Source: Chondrocystis sp. NIES-4102 | GTDB taxonomy: Bacteria; Cyanobacteriota; Cyanobacteriia; Cyanobacteriales; Xenococcaceae | NCBI GenBank assembly: GCA_002368355.1 | Contig: AP018281.1 | Span: 372,001-436,000, forward strand | Length of the DNA: 64,000 nt | Direction of reading: 5' to 3' | Part shown: positions 10,426-18,793 of the stretch, one piece after another | Layout: each line of letters opens with the position of its first letter | How positions within the stretch are numbered: the stretch's first letter is position 1 | Notes under the pieces: generated by a model | Database searches by the model: none | What the model saw: only the letters and a program-made list of their open reading frames with translations | Told to the model about the DNA's origin: nothing | Translations under genes and position numbers: made by a program

Positions 10426-13400
10426 GTCTCCTGTCTCCTGACTTCTGACTTCTGACTCCTGTCTCCTGTCTCCTGTCTCCTGACTTCTGACTTCTGACTT
10501 CTGACTCCTGTCTCCTGTCTCCTGTCTTTTAACTTCCTCTGGAACTTTGGGAGGTTGATGTTGCCCAAACCCATCGAGAAGACTATTTAATTTAACTGTC
10601 ACACCTGCATAAGAACCTCCACCTGAACGAGTGCCTGTAAAGTCGTCATCATCAGCACTACCAAATACATAACCCCCATATAAACGTAATTCGGGAGTGA
10701 GATAATAACCTGCTTCTAAAACAAATCCTGATTCTGTATATCCTGCTGATGGTTGCCAAATCATGCGCGCTTCTGCGGTTAAGTCCATATGATAGTTAAG
10801 GCGATAGGTAGCCCGTATTTGCCCCAGGGAGATATTGCTGCTACCAATAAAGTTATCAGCGAGAAATGTTTTACTATTACGAAAAGCGTATTTACCGTAG
10901 AATTCCCATCGCCAATTGGGGGCGTAAATAGCTTCAACGGCAAACAGATGTTCTTGAGATCCTGTACCTGTACCTAAAAGTAGAGTTTCAGGTAAAGTTC
11001 CGCCATTTTCCTCATACTCGTAACGTAATAAAGCATTAAAGTTATCTTGTTTAGGATTGCGATAGGCTAAACCTAAGCGTAAATTTCTAGTAGTACCAAT
11101 ATCAAAGGTTTGATTAGCAGAACTTGCTTGGTTGTAATCTAAAAGAGTGGTGAGGGAGTCTGAGACTTTACCTGTAACGCCTGCGGAGATCACCATATTA
11201 TCACCTCCTGAATTATCGCTATATTGCCATTTAGCGTTAGCAGTAAAATCAGGATCATCAGTGTATTCTATCCCTATGGCGTAAGTAGAGCCTGAATCAA
11301 AACTCATAGAATAAGCACTCTGACCGACAGAAAAGGGTTGTGCAAACTGAGTCCCAGTACTACTATTTTGATTAAAACTATTAAAAGTATGTTCGTAATC
11401 TAAATCAATATTTAAACCAGGAGCAAGAGATATTTTTTGTTGGAGACCAATTGAGCCTGTATTACTAAGACCATCAATACCATTGGTAATGTTGTATCTA
11501 CCTGTAAGCGTAGCATTCGCCCAAGGATTATATTCCCCTACAACCCCTAAGCTAGTGAGAGATTCCCCTGCTAAACTACCTTTAGTAAACCATTGGTGAT
11601 TTAAAACCAGACTTAAACCCTTATAAAATTCCCAATCTAAACCCAAGCCAAGGCGATCGGAATAAACCGCATCCGTGCTATCAGAAAGAGTCAAGTCATT
11701 GAGAGCATGAAAATTGAGCTTTTCCAAGATAGGAATTGAAAAATGCGATCGCAATTGAGTTGAAGTACTATTTAAATCTCCTGTAACCGTATTATCTTGG
11801 CGATCGCGCCAGGTTAAATCTAAGCCTAAATTTGCCTTCCCAATTTTTTGTTCAATTCCTGCGGTGATACTAGATACCGAATTATCTACTTGACTACCAG
11901 GAATAGGATCAGTGCCAGAATCTAAAAAATCTTCAAATTGGTCTAATGGGCGGGGAGCGACACCATTGTTTTCTTGACGCTCATATAATAACCGCAAATT
12001 AGTTTTATCGCTGATTTGAGCAGTAATTTCACTACCATAGCGTTTTTGTCCTGGTACAAAACTTAGTGTGGCATTGTTAGCAAATCCCACATCCGCCTGA
12101 CGGTAATAAACTCGTCCTTGGATGGAATTACTAAATTTAATTTCACTTTCAAAACGATATGCCGAACCATCAGCATCAGCAAAGATAGTTTTATTCTTAG
12201 AACTAGCATATTCAGCGATTAAGTTACCCCAATTCCCCAAAGAAACATAAGCATCAATACCGAAAAGATTAAAATCCAGATCGCCTCTATCTTCGTTAAG
12301 ATAGGTCATTCCTAGCCAGGTAGGATAATCGAAATCACGGTCAAAATGATAACGCGCTCTACCTCCTAATAAAGTCGAGTCATCTGTCTCACTCTTAAAC
12401 TGATAAGTAGTTATAATTCTGCGAACTAAAACATTGCCTCTAGAATCCAAAGCGGTACGTAGTACAGGATCTTTAAACAACAGTGTGCCTCGATCATAAT
12501 CAATTTCATAATCGACACCCAGAGTTAAACGTTCGCGATTAACTATATTTCCAGGATCATTGAGGGGTGTAAGCTCAAAATATACATCTTCTGAACCTGG
12601 AATTAATAATCGGCGCGATAGAAAGTAAAAACCTGATGTACCATCGGGAGCAATTCCATCTCTTTGAAAACCCTCCGCATTTTGAGCATAAAAGGCATTA
12701 AGTTGTAATCCACCTAGACTATAGTTAGACTTGAATCCATGTAGTTGACGACTGATTGCGCTAAATTCCTGAGACTCAGTGGCAAACTCCTCGGTATCAT
12801 AATCACCCCACATAAAATAGTCAGGTTCAGCAAATTCTACTTCTGAATTACGTTCCAAACGCAGATATAAACTATCAGTAGAAGGGGTGGTTGCTTCTGT
12901 AGTGGAACTATCACCGTAGACAGGATAGCCAGATTCAGTATTACCATAAGTGCGAAATATACGAGTTTCCCCATCACCATCTTCATTCAAAGGGCGATCG
13001 CTATTGAATGCACCTGTATAACTCCATTTACCAAAGCTACCAGTAATAAAGGCTGCGGAGTCGAAATCAACCACAGTTTTATCATCTTCATTTAAAGGCA
13101 AGAAATTGCGAAAATTATCATAGTAGTTTGTCCCAGAAGCACCAATACGTACATCAGCAAACCCTGTTAAAAGCGGTTGTTCCCGTAGAGTATTTTTAAA
13201 CTGTATTTGAGTATAGGCTTCTAAATTTAATGATTTTGCTTGAATTGTAACGGTTTGGGCATCATAACCAGCTTGCAAGGAAGCAGTAAATTCTCCTTTA
13301 TCAGCTTTTACCTGAAATCCTGGCTGATCTACATTTAAATCTGTCCCAACAAATTTTCCTTCACTACTATTTAAAGTTATAGTCTGATTCCACATGGAAA

Positions 13401-14505
13401 CTTGATTGTTTTCATCCAGTAGCTTTCCTTCTACTGTTGCAATACTTTTACCATCTGCTGGAATATAAGCTTCAACAGTACTTACTTTTATTGCTTTAGG
13501 TTTGCCTGGGACATGAACTTTAATGGAAGTTTCTGTATAATTACTCCCATCGGTGGTAGCTAAAACACTCAGATTATTCGCTCCCGTATTAAAAATTACC
13601 CCATACCAAGTTTGAGTAACTAATTTGGTTATAGGACTTATTTCAGTACGCCCTACTTGAGAAGTATCAACTGACTTGCCATTTACCTGTAAAATTACTG
13701 AGGCAGATTGAGGATATTGGATAATAACCGTACTAGAAACATTAGATAAGACTTCATCAGGTTTAGGAGTTAATATTTTGACTATATTATCTGAAAGTTT
13801 ATTAGATACACTTGATTGAGGTTGAGCTTCTGTCTTTGGTGTTGTTGGTTGTGGGTTAGTCTTTTGTTCTACTGTTGTTTCTGGTTTTGGATCAGTAGCA
13901 TCTGTAGTTGATACCGATGGTTCGCTTACTATAAGTTCACTCTCTATACTATTGGTATCATCTTTTACTATTACTTCACGGCTAGTTTTAGAAGTGAAAC
14001 CACCCTTGCTAGCAATAACAATAACTCTATTTTTTCCTTCTTTTAACTTTGTACCTGACCAAGTCTTAGTAATTAAATTTGTTTTAAAGTCTAATTGTTC
14101 TTGGGTTACTAAGCTTTGAGCAACTTCTCTTCCATTAACTTTTAACATAACACTACTAGTAGCTGGATATTGAATAGTGACGCTACTATCTGCTTGACCA
14201 TCAATAATTACTCCAGGTGCAGGGGTAATTATTTGAACCTTGCTTAAAACAATGCGTGCAGCGATTTCTTCTTGACTAGGAAGATTAGTTGCTGGTGTTT
14301 CTTCTATTTGAGGTGTCTTATTTATCGCAGCTATCTGGTCTAATTCTTCAACAGGAGATGTAAATGTAATGTTCCAAGCATCAATATTAGCCCAGGTTTT
14401 AGTGATTAATTGTTCTGGTTTTAAATTAAATTGATCAATTGGTAGTTTTTCTGGAGATGGAACTATAACTTCTGAAGAATTATTATTTGTCCCAAGCTTG
14501 AGCAA
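10420..14505 (-). CDS. Outer-membrane beta-barrel with Ig-like domains (3' part of a frameshifted gene)
   Basis: An open frame of 1361 codons from an unconvincing TTG at 14505. It lacks a signal peptide. Residues 15-45 repeat the motif of the upstream reading frame. Two homologous Ig-like modules follow (about 90-185 and 240-335, each with ITPxPxxV...IQYPxSxSVxLxVNG), then an invasin-like Ig module (about 340-440: AYIPADGKSIATVEG). From about 445 to 1325 there are alternating amphipathic strands with frequent Tyr and Trp, as in outer-membrane barrels (LYLRLERNSEVEF, LRLGLAYRNPKQ, LRLYGGYVFGS). The last 35 codons come from heptamer repeats. This is probably the body of a 1587-aa protein whose signal peptide lies in the adjoining frame at 14483-15184. 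Confidence 0.78.
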   Translation of the reverse strand: MLKLGTNNNSSEVIVPSPEKLPIDQFNLKPEQLITKTWANIDAWNITFTSPVEELDQIAAINKTPQIEETPATNLPSQEEIAARIVLSKVQIITPAPGVIIDGQADSSVTIQYPATSSVMLKVNGREVAQSLVTQEQLDFKTNLITKTWSGTKLKEGKNRVIVIASKGGFTSKTSREVIVKDDTNSIESELIVSEPSVSTTDATDPKPETTVEQKTNPQPTTPKTEAQPQSSVSNKLSDNIVKILTPKPDEVLSNVSSTVIIQYPQSASVILQVNGKSVDTSQVGRTEISPITKLVTQTWYGVIFNTGANNLSVLATTDGSNYTETSIKVHVPGKPKAIKVSTVEAYIPADGKSIATVEGKLLDENNQVSMWNQTITLNSSEGKFVGTDLNVDQPGFQVKADKGEFTASLQAGYDAQTVTIQAKSLNLEAYTQIQFKNTLREQPLLTGFADVRIGASGTNYYDNFRNFLPLNEDDKTVVDFDSAAFITGSFGKWSYTGAFNSDRPLNEDGDGETRIFRTYGNTESGYPVYGDSSTTEATTPSTDSLYLRLERNSEVEFAEPDYFMWGDYDTEEFATESQEFSAISRQLHGFKSNYSLGGLQLNAFYAQNAEGFQRDGIAPDGTSGFYFLSRRLLIPGSEDVYFELTPLNDPGNIVNRERLTLGVDYEIDYDRGTLLFKDPVLRTALDSRGNVLVRRIITTYQFKSETDDSTLLGGRARYHFDRDFDYPTWLGMTYLNEDRGDLDFNLFGIDAYVSLGNWGNLIAEYASSKNKTIFADADGSAYRFESEIKFSNSIQGRVYYRQADVGFANNATLSFVPGQKRYGSEITAQISDKTNLRLLYERQENNGVAPRPLDQFEDFLDSGTDPIPGSQVDNSVSSITAGIEQKIGKANLGLDLTWRDRQDNTVTGDLNSTSTQLRSHFSIPILEKLNFHALNDLTLSDSTDAVYSDRLGLGLDWEFYKGLSLVLNHQWFTKGSLAGESLTSLGVVGEYNPWANATLTGRYNITNGIDGLSNTGSIGLQQKISLAPGLNIDLDYEHTFNSFNQNSSTGTQFAQPFSVGQSAYSMSFDSGSTYAIGIEYTDDPDFTANAKWQYSDNSGGDNMVISAGVTGKVSDSLTTLLDYNQASSANQTFDIGTTRNLRLGLAYRNPKQDNFNALLRYEYEENGGTLPETLLLGTGTGSQEHLFAVEAIYAPNWRWEFYGKYAFRNSKTFLADNFIGSSNISLGQIRATYRLNYHMDLTAEARMIWQPSAGYTESGFVLEAGYYLTPELRLYGGYVFGSADDDDFTGTRSGGGSYAGVTVKLNSLLDGFGQHQPPKVPEEVKRQETGDRSQKSEVRSQETGDRRQESEVRSQETGDR
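10423..10527. repeat. Coding heptamer array giving a heptad amino-acid tail
   Basis: TCCTGTC/TCCTGAC/TTCTGAC heptamers translated on the minus strand. Three heptamers make 21 bp, or seven codons, so the tail is five seven-residue units: RQETGDR, SQKSEVR, SQETGDR, RQESEVR and SQETGDR. The same DNA heptamers occur outside genes at 23256-23290, 34684-34700 and 52446-52555, so an intergenic repeat has extended this coding sequence. Confidence 0.9.
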
Positions 14506-15184
14506 TTAATTGTTGCTGTTGGGGTGGTAATTGAGTAATTAATAGTTGATCTTGTCTGGCTGCAGTGGGGTTAGATGGGGGTGTGGCTAAACTTAGGCGT
14601 TGAGTAGCAAGATCTGACCAAGCTTGAGCAATTAATTGTTGCTGTTGGGGTGGTAGTTGGGTAATTAATAGTTGATCTTGTCTGGGTGGAGTGGGGTTAG
14701 ATGGAGGTGTGGCTAAAGTTAGACGTTGAGTTGCAATATCTGACCAAGCTTGAGCAATTAATTGTTGCTGTTGGGGTGGTAGTTGGGTAATTAGTAGTTG
14801 ATCTTGTCTGGGTGGAGTGGGGTTAGATGGAGGTGTGGCTAAAGTTAGACGTTGAGTTGCAATATCTGACCAAGCTTGAGCAATTAATTGTTGCTGTTGG
14901 GGTGGTAATTGAGTAATTAGTAGTTGATCTTGTCTGGCTGCAGTGGGGTTAGATGGGGGTGTGGCTAAAGTTAGACGTTGAGTTGCAATATCTGACCAAG
15001 CTTGAGCAATTAATTGTTGCTGTTGGGGTGGTATATCTAATCTCTGACTTAATTTTGCTGTTACATTTTGAGCAACTGCACCTTTAGCATTAAAAGCCGT
15101 ATAAAAAATTGTACTACAAACCGTAGCCATAAAAGCGATTATTGGCAATGGTAGGTTTTTTTTGTAGCTAGTTTTTGGCTTCAT
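14483..15184 (-). CDS. Signal peptide and 42-aa repeat region (5' part of the frameshifted barrel gene)
   Basis: A 233-codon frame. Residues 1-39 are a signal peptide ending in GAVAQ. The rest is a tandem repeat: four complete 42-residue units beginning (L/I)PPQQQQLIAQAW, plus a fifth partial copy, encoded by near-identical 126-bp repeats. The frame stops shortly after the fifth QAW. The next frame (10420-14505) then continues with a diverged copy of the same motif (LKPEQLITKTWANIDAW). The repeats have GACCAAGC on the plus strand where the junction has GTCCCAAGC, that is CCC instead of CC at 14491-14493; removing one C joins the two frames. I read this as one gene broken by a single-base insertion, or a base-call error. 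It lies 45 bp after the 865-aa DUF11 gene. Confidence 0.82.
   Translation of the reverse strand: MKPKTSYKKNLPLPIIAFMATVCSTIFYTAFNAKGAVAQNVTAKLSQRLDIPPQQQQLIAQAWSDIATQRLTLATPPSNPTAARQDQLLITQLPPQQQQLIAQAWSDIATQRLTLATPPSNPTPPRQDQLLITQLPPQQQQLIAQAWSDIATQRLTLATPPSNPTPPRQDQLLITQLPPQQQQLIAQAWSDLATQRLSLATPPSNPTAARQDQLLITQLPPQQQQLIAQAWDK
14492..15004. repeat. 126-bp tandem repeat, five copies of the core
   Basis: The plus-strand core CCAAGCTTGAGCAATTAATT starts at 14492 (preceded by an extra C), 14618, 14744, 14870 and 14996, exactly 126 bp apart. Sequence identity between copies is very high, with a few silent or conservative changes (GCAGCC/GGTGGA giving AA/PP). Near-identical coding repeats such as these recombine and slip easily, which may explain the frameshift at the end of the array. 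Confidence 0.95.
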
Positions 15185-15229
15185 GGGTCACAATAATTAA
15201 CAGCATTTTGCAAGCAAGATCAAGATTAT

Positions 15230-17827
15230 TTAGAAATTAAATTTAGGTGCATTTGGCTTATTGTCAGGCTTTGAAGTTTTTCTCTGCCGTAAATTGGTTT
15301 TTTTGCCCGCAGCAGTCGGAGTGACACCGAAGTTCATCCGCACCATCCCACCTGGCTCTAACTTAACTACCCGAGATTTACTGTTACGTTCGCTAAAGCG
15401 CAGGTTAGGAGCAAGACGATATTCTGGAACACTAGTAAGATCGAGAATTCCTGTATGAATGCCAGGTAAGACATTAACAACAGAAAACATACCTTCGGCA
15501 TCTGTAATAACGCGGTTGCCATCTTCTAAAAAAATAACTGCCTCTGGAATTCCTGGCTCTATTGGTTGTTGTTCGCCGTCAAAGTTTTTATCAACAAATA
15601 CTCGACCGATAATAATTCCTGTATTTTCTATAATTCCAGGCTTAATTTTGAGCCGATGAATACTAGGTCCATCTTGCACAGAATTATTATTATCAGTTCT
15701 TTGAGCATTAACAATGGCTGAATTTTCTCCCGAACCTCGCAAAGCGTTGGCGTTTAATTGGGCAGCATAAACTACGTTGATTACTGCATTTGTGTCTAAA
15801 GTAATATCAGTAGTAAAGTTAATTAAACGACCATTGTTAGCAGTAGCTATGGGAATTAGTTGATTGGCAATTTCCGCTTTGACACTATCTGTTTGTAATT
15901 CAAAACCAACGGGCAAAGTATCAGTAATACTTAAGTTATCAATTGGTGCAGAAGCAAGATTGCGGATGGCTAATCGATATAGAACAATGTCCCCTGGTTG
16001 AGCCGTTGCGCGATCGCCCGTTTTGTTAATTTCTAGTTCTTGTGCATCACAAACATTTGTAGCCAGATCTAGTACTGCTAAATCTAATCCTACTCGTTCG
16101 GCATCTTCAACTAAAACAATTTCCCCTGTAATCGTAGTTTGTCCATCACTGGCTCTAATTGCTCTACCATCTAACGAAGTTGCAGTATATTCAACTATAT
16201 TTCCTTGGCGATCGCCAAGCACTAGTTTGACTCGGCGTTCATCATAAATTGAATTATCAGGAGGCTGAACCACTAAAATATAAGTCGCGCCAAAATCCAA
16301 CTGTCCCCGTTCTTCGTCCAGTAAAAAGCTATATCTACCTTGATCTGTATTAGTTAAATAAAAAGGATTACTATTTTCAATATTAGGTTTTATGCCTTTA
16401 GGTTTATTATTATTAGGATCGTCTGGTAATTCTGTGGCGGTTAAACTAGTTAGATCACTGGGGCTACTACCAGTAGGATCGTTTTGATCTAATTCATATA
16501 AAGCTACAGAAAAACCAAGATACTCTGGTAATATTTCACCAGCACAACCTGTAATACTACCTAAAGGATCGATTAGATTAGGCTTGATAGTTAAAGGTGG
16601 CAAAATATTCAAAGACTGGGAAGCAAGATTTCCACAACCAGGCTGTATATTAAGTGTGATTGCAGAAATTTCTTTAGCTGCTATTTCTCCGACTTTTATG
16701 GAAATATCTAACTCTAAAGATTTATCCGCAGGAATTGATACCGTCTCCTCTGTAGTGGTAATATCAATATCTTTACTTGCTACCTGAGCATCACTATCAG
16801 CAAGACGATAAACTACTTTTGTAACTTGTCCAGAACCAGTTAAGCCTTTGGTAGTGATTGATTGAGCATTGGGCAAAACTACCTTAATAACTTTCTGACT
16901 TTGATTATCTAAACGGAATTTAAACTTTACTGTGCTACCTGAAGTAACTAAATTTTGCTTATCTTGGCGTATATTAGTCAGATCTTGCTCATATTGTTTT
17001 TGAAAGTTAAGTAGTTGAGTTTGGGCTTCTTTTCGGCTGATTTTCTCGGCTATAGATTGAATCTGAGTAATTATTTGAGCAATAAAACTACCATTATTTT
17101 CTGGTACAATTTTTGCTTGATTAGCAATTTCTATTTCCTCATCAGTCAAACCTAAAGCCTTTAAATTAGACTCTTGCAACCCAGCTAAAGCAGTCAACAA
17201 ATCAGTATCAGGCATCTGTGTAATCAAATTATTAATACCTTGATTGCTGAAATTTTCTAGCAACACCTGTTTTACTACGTTGACCACTTCTTGGGAAGAA
17301 GTTTCTATATCTAAAGTTGCCAATGCAGATATAGCTGTCAAACTAGCCAAATTAGCATCTTCTGCGTTTAACCCTTGTTCTTTAAACTGTGCAATTAAAC
17401 CTTCAGCGATCGCGCCTATCCCAATTAAAGAATTACCTTGTGCATCTTCTATTCCCTGATTAACTAGTTTTAAAAATTGTTCTGCTTCAGTGGTACTATT
17501 GATTACTGCGGTAATTTTATTAGAAACTATTCGATTAATCTTATCGTTAGCTTCATCTGCATAACTAATAACTGCATTATTAGCAATATTTAATATATTT
17601 GGTGATGTTACATCACAGCCAATAATAGTCTGGGCAGATGCAGATTTAACACTATAAGGAATTAAGCCAATAAAAAAAACAATATTAGTTACAACAGCTA
17701 TAATTTTTTGACAATAAAAACCAAAGATGGCTTTATCAGAGTCTATTTTCGAGAGAGATAGAGATTTATTCACAAGAATTTTCTCTGCTACAACAATGAC
17801 TGACTTTTTAGTAGTAACTGCGAGCAA
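15230..17827 (-). CDS. Exported DUF11 and SdrD-B-like repeat protein
   Basis: Up to 865 aa from TTG 17827. A GTG at 17773 gives a better signal-peptide layout (basic and polar start, then IIAVVTNIVFFIGLIPYS, cleavage near ASAQ), so the true N-terminus may be 18 codons shorter. Residues about 75-300 are helical and Ala/Gln/Asn-rich. A DUF11 module spans about 600-715 (GDRATAQPGDIVLYRLAIRN, ITDTLPVGFEL). A B-like Ig/collagen-binding-type module spans about 735-830 (GRVFVDKNFDGEQQP, GMFSVVNVLPG). The C-terminus is basic and polar (TAAGKKTNLRQRK). Same strand as, and 45 bp upstream of, the barrel gene, so probably co-transcribed. Predicted surface structural protein; partner unknown. Confidence 0.75.
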   Translation of the reverse strand: MLAVTTKKSVIVVAEKILVNKSLSLSKIDSDKAIFGFYCQKIIAVVTNIVFFIGLIPYSVKSASAQTIIGCDVTSPNILNIANNAVISYADEANDKINRIVSNKITAVINSTTEAEQFLKLVNQGIEDAQGNSLIGIGAIAEGLIAQFKEQGLNAEDANLASLTAISALATLDIETSSQEVVNVVKQVLLENFSNQGINNLITQMPDTDLLTALAGLQESNLKALGLTDEEIEIANQAKIVPENNGSFIAQIITQIQSIAEKISRKEAQTQLLNFQKQYEQDLTNIRQDKQNLVTSGSTVKFKFRLDNQSQKVIKVVLPNAQSITTKGLTGSGQVTKVVYRLADSDAQVASKDIDITTTEETVSIPADKSLELDISIKVGEIAAKEISAITLNIQPGCGNLASQSLNILPPLTIKPNLIDPLGSITGCAGEILPEYLGFSVALYELDQNDPTGSSPSDLTSLTATELPDDPNNNKPKGIKPNIENSNPFYLTNTDQGRYSFLLDEERGQLDFGATYILVVQPPDNSIYDERRVKLVLGDRQGNIVEYTATSLDGRAIRASDGQTTITGEIVLVEDAERVGLDLAVLDLATNVCDAQELEINKTGDRATAQPGDIVLYRLAIRNLASAPIDNLSITDTLPVGFELQTDSVKAEIANQLIPIATANNGRLINFTTDITLDTNAVINVVYAAQLNANALRGSGENSAIVNAQRTDNNNSVQDGPSIHRLKIKPGIIENTGIIIGRVFVDKNFDGEQQPIEPGIPEAVIFLEDGNRVITDAEGMFSVVNVLPGIHTGILDLTSVPEYRLAPNLRFSERNSKSRVVKLEPGGMVRMNFGVTPTAAGKKTNLRQRKTSKPDNKPNAPKFNF

Positions 17828-18102
17828 AACTGTATAAGTGTCAAACTAAGGTGAAAAATGGTAGTAGCACCTTGAGACTGAAATGTTGGGCTGATATTAC
17901 ATTTAAATATAAAAATATAAATTAATTGTTCCCCCAAACATGGGGGTTAGGGGGTTCTAGTTAATTCACATTAGCCAACAAATTCAATTTAGGCGCACTA
18001 ATTGACTGGGCAACAGGTTGAATTTAATGACATACCTGGAAAATGTTTTTACCCACCATTAGGTTAAAAAAAGCTATAAATTAATAACTAATTTCAACCC
18101 AT

Positions 18103-18666
18103 CTACTGAACTTTTACTTCATACATAGCTGTAATTGTGGCAGCCGATGGCAAAGAGCTAAATTGCCAACGAATATGAGTATAAGTTTCTGCGGGGGCTG
18201 GTTTTTCTATAGTTTTACCTTCTTCGGTCTTAATCTTGATGGTTGGTTTAGCTACAAAAGTTTTACCATTGTCGATACTATAAGTAACTACAGCTTGATT
18301 GCCACTTTTAGCTGTCTCAAGTTCATATACCATTTGACTAGGTATAGGCTGAGTAATAGTTAAATTCTTAGCAGCACTTGCTCCTGTATTAGCACTGCTA
18401 ACTGTATAGCGTAAAATATCCCCAGGGTTAACGACCGCATTATCCGTTAAATCTTCCCATTTAATCTGTTTTTGTCCACCAGTTGTAACAACAATCGACT
18501 TTTTAGCAGCAGTTAAATTTAATTTCACTGTCGGATTTTGCGCTGCTTGAGCAATAATTTCGGTGACTTGGGGAAAACTAGCCCATACAGGAATCTGATT
18601 AATCAAAGGGACAGTAACGATTAATCCTAAAGTGCCAATGCCTAATAACTTATGTAGAAGTTTCAT
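18103..18666 (-). CDS. Small exported DUF11-type protein
   Basis: 187 aa. Residues 1-30 are a signal peptide (MKLLHKLLG start, cleavage near VWAS). The mature part is a single DUF11-like beta-sandwich: VNPGDILRYTVSSANTGASAAKNLTITQPIP is the family hallmark (a continuous stretch near residues 85-115, abbreviated here to VNPGDILRYTV and NLTITQPIP). It ends in TITAMYEVKVQ. It lies between the 907-aa and 865-aa genes (gaps of 127 and 275 bp) and could be a minor subunit of the same surface assembly. No anchor is visible. Confidence 0.75.
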   Translation of the reverse strand: MKLLHKLLGIGTLGLIVTVPLINQIPVWASFPQVTEIIAQAAQNPTVKLNLTAAKKSIVVTTGGQKQIKWEDLTDNAVVNPGDILRYTVSSANTGASAAKNLTITQPIPSQMVYELETAKSGNQAVVTYSIDNGKTFVAKPTIKIKTEEGKTIEKPAPAETYTHIRWQFSSLPSAATITAMYEVKVQ

Positions 18667-18793
18667 TTGGTTTAAGCTAATATGTCTACTAAAGAAATCG
18701 CTAGGGGCAATAGACCAGTTATTTCTAATCTATTGCTCCGTTTTTTAGTCTCTAAAATTGCATCTATGCAAAGATATACAATGCCGAGCAACC

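Noticed and set aside
14505-14505. TTG at 14505 as the true start of the 1361-codon frame
   Set aside because: It lies inside the repeat of the upstream frame, has no ribosome-binding site, and would leave a barrel protein without a signal peptide; a frameshift explains the data better.
17931-17946. CCCCC/GGGGG hairpin upstream of the 865-aa gene as a terminator
   Set aside because: A five-bp stem with no T-tract on either strand; it may be chance.
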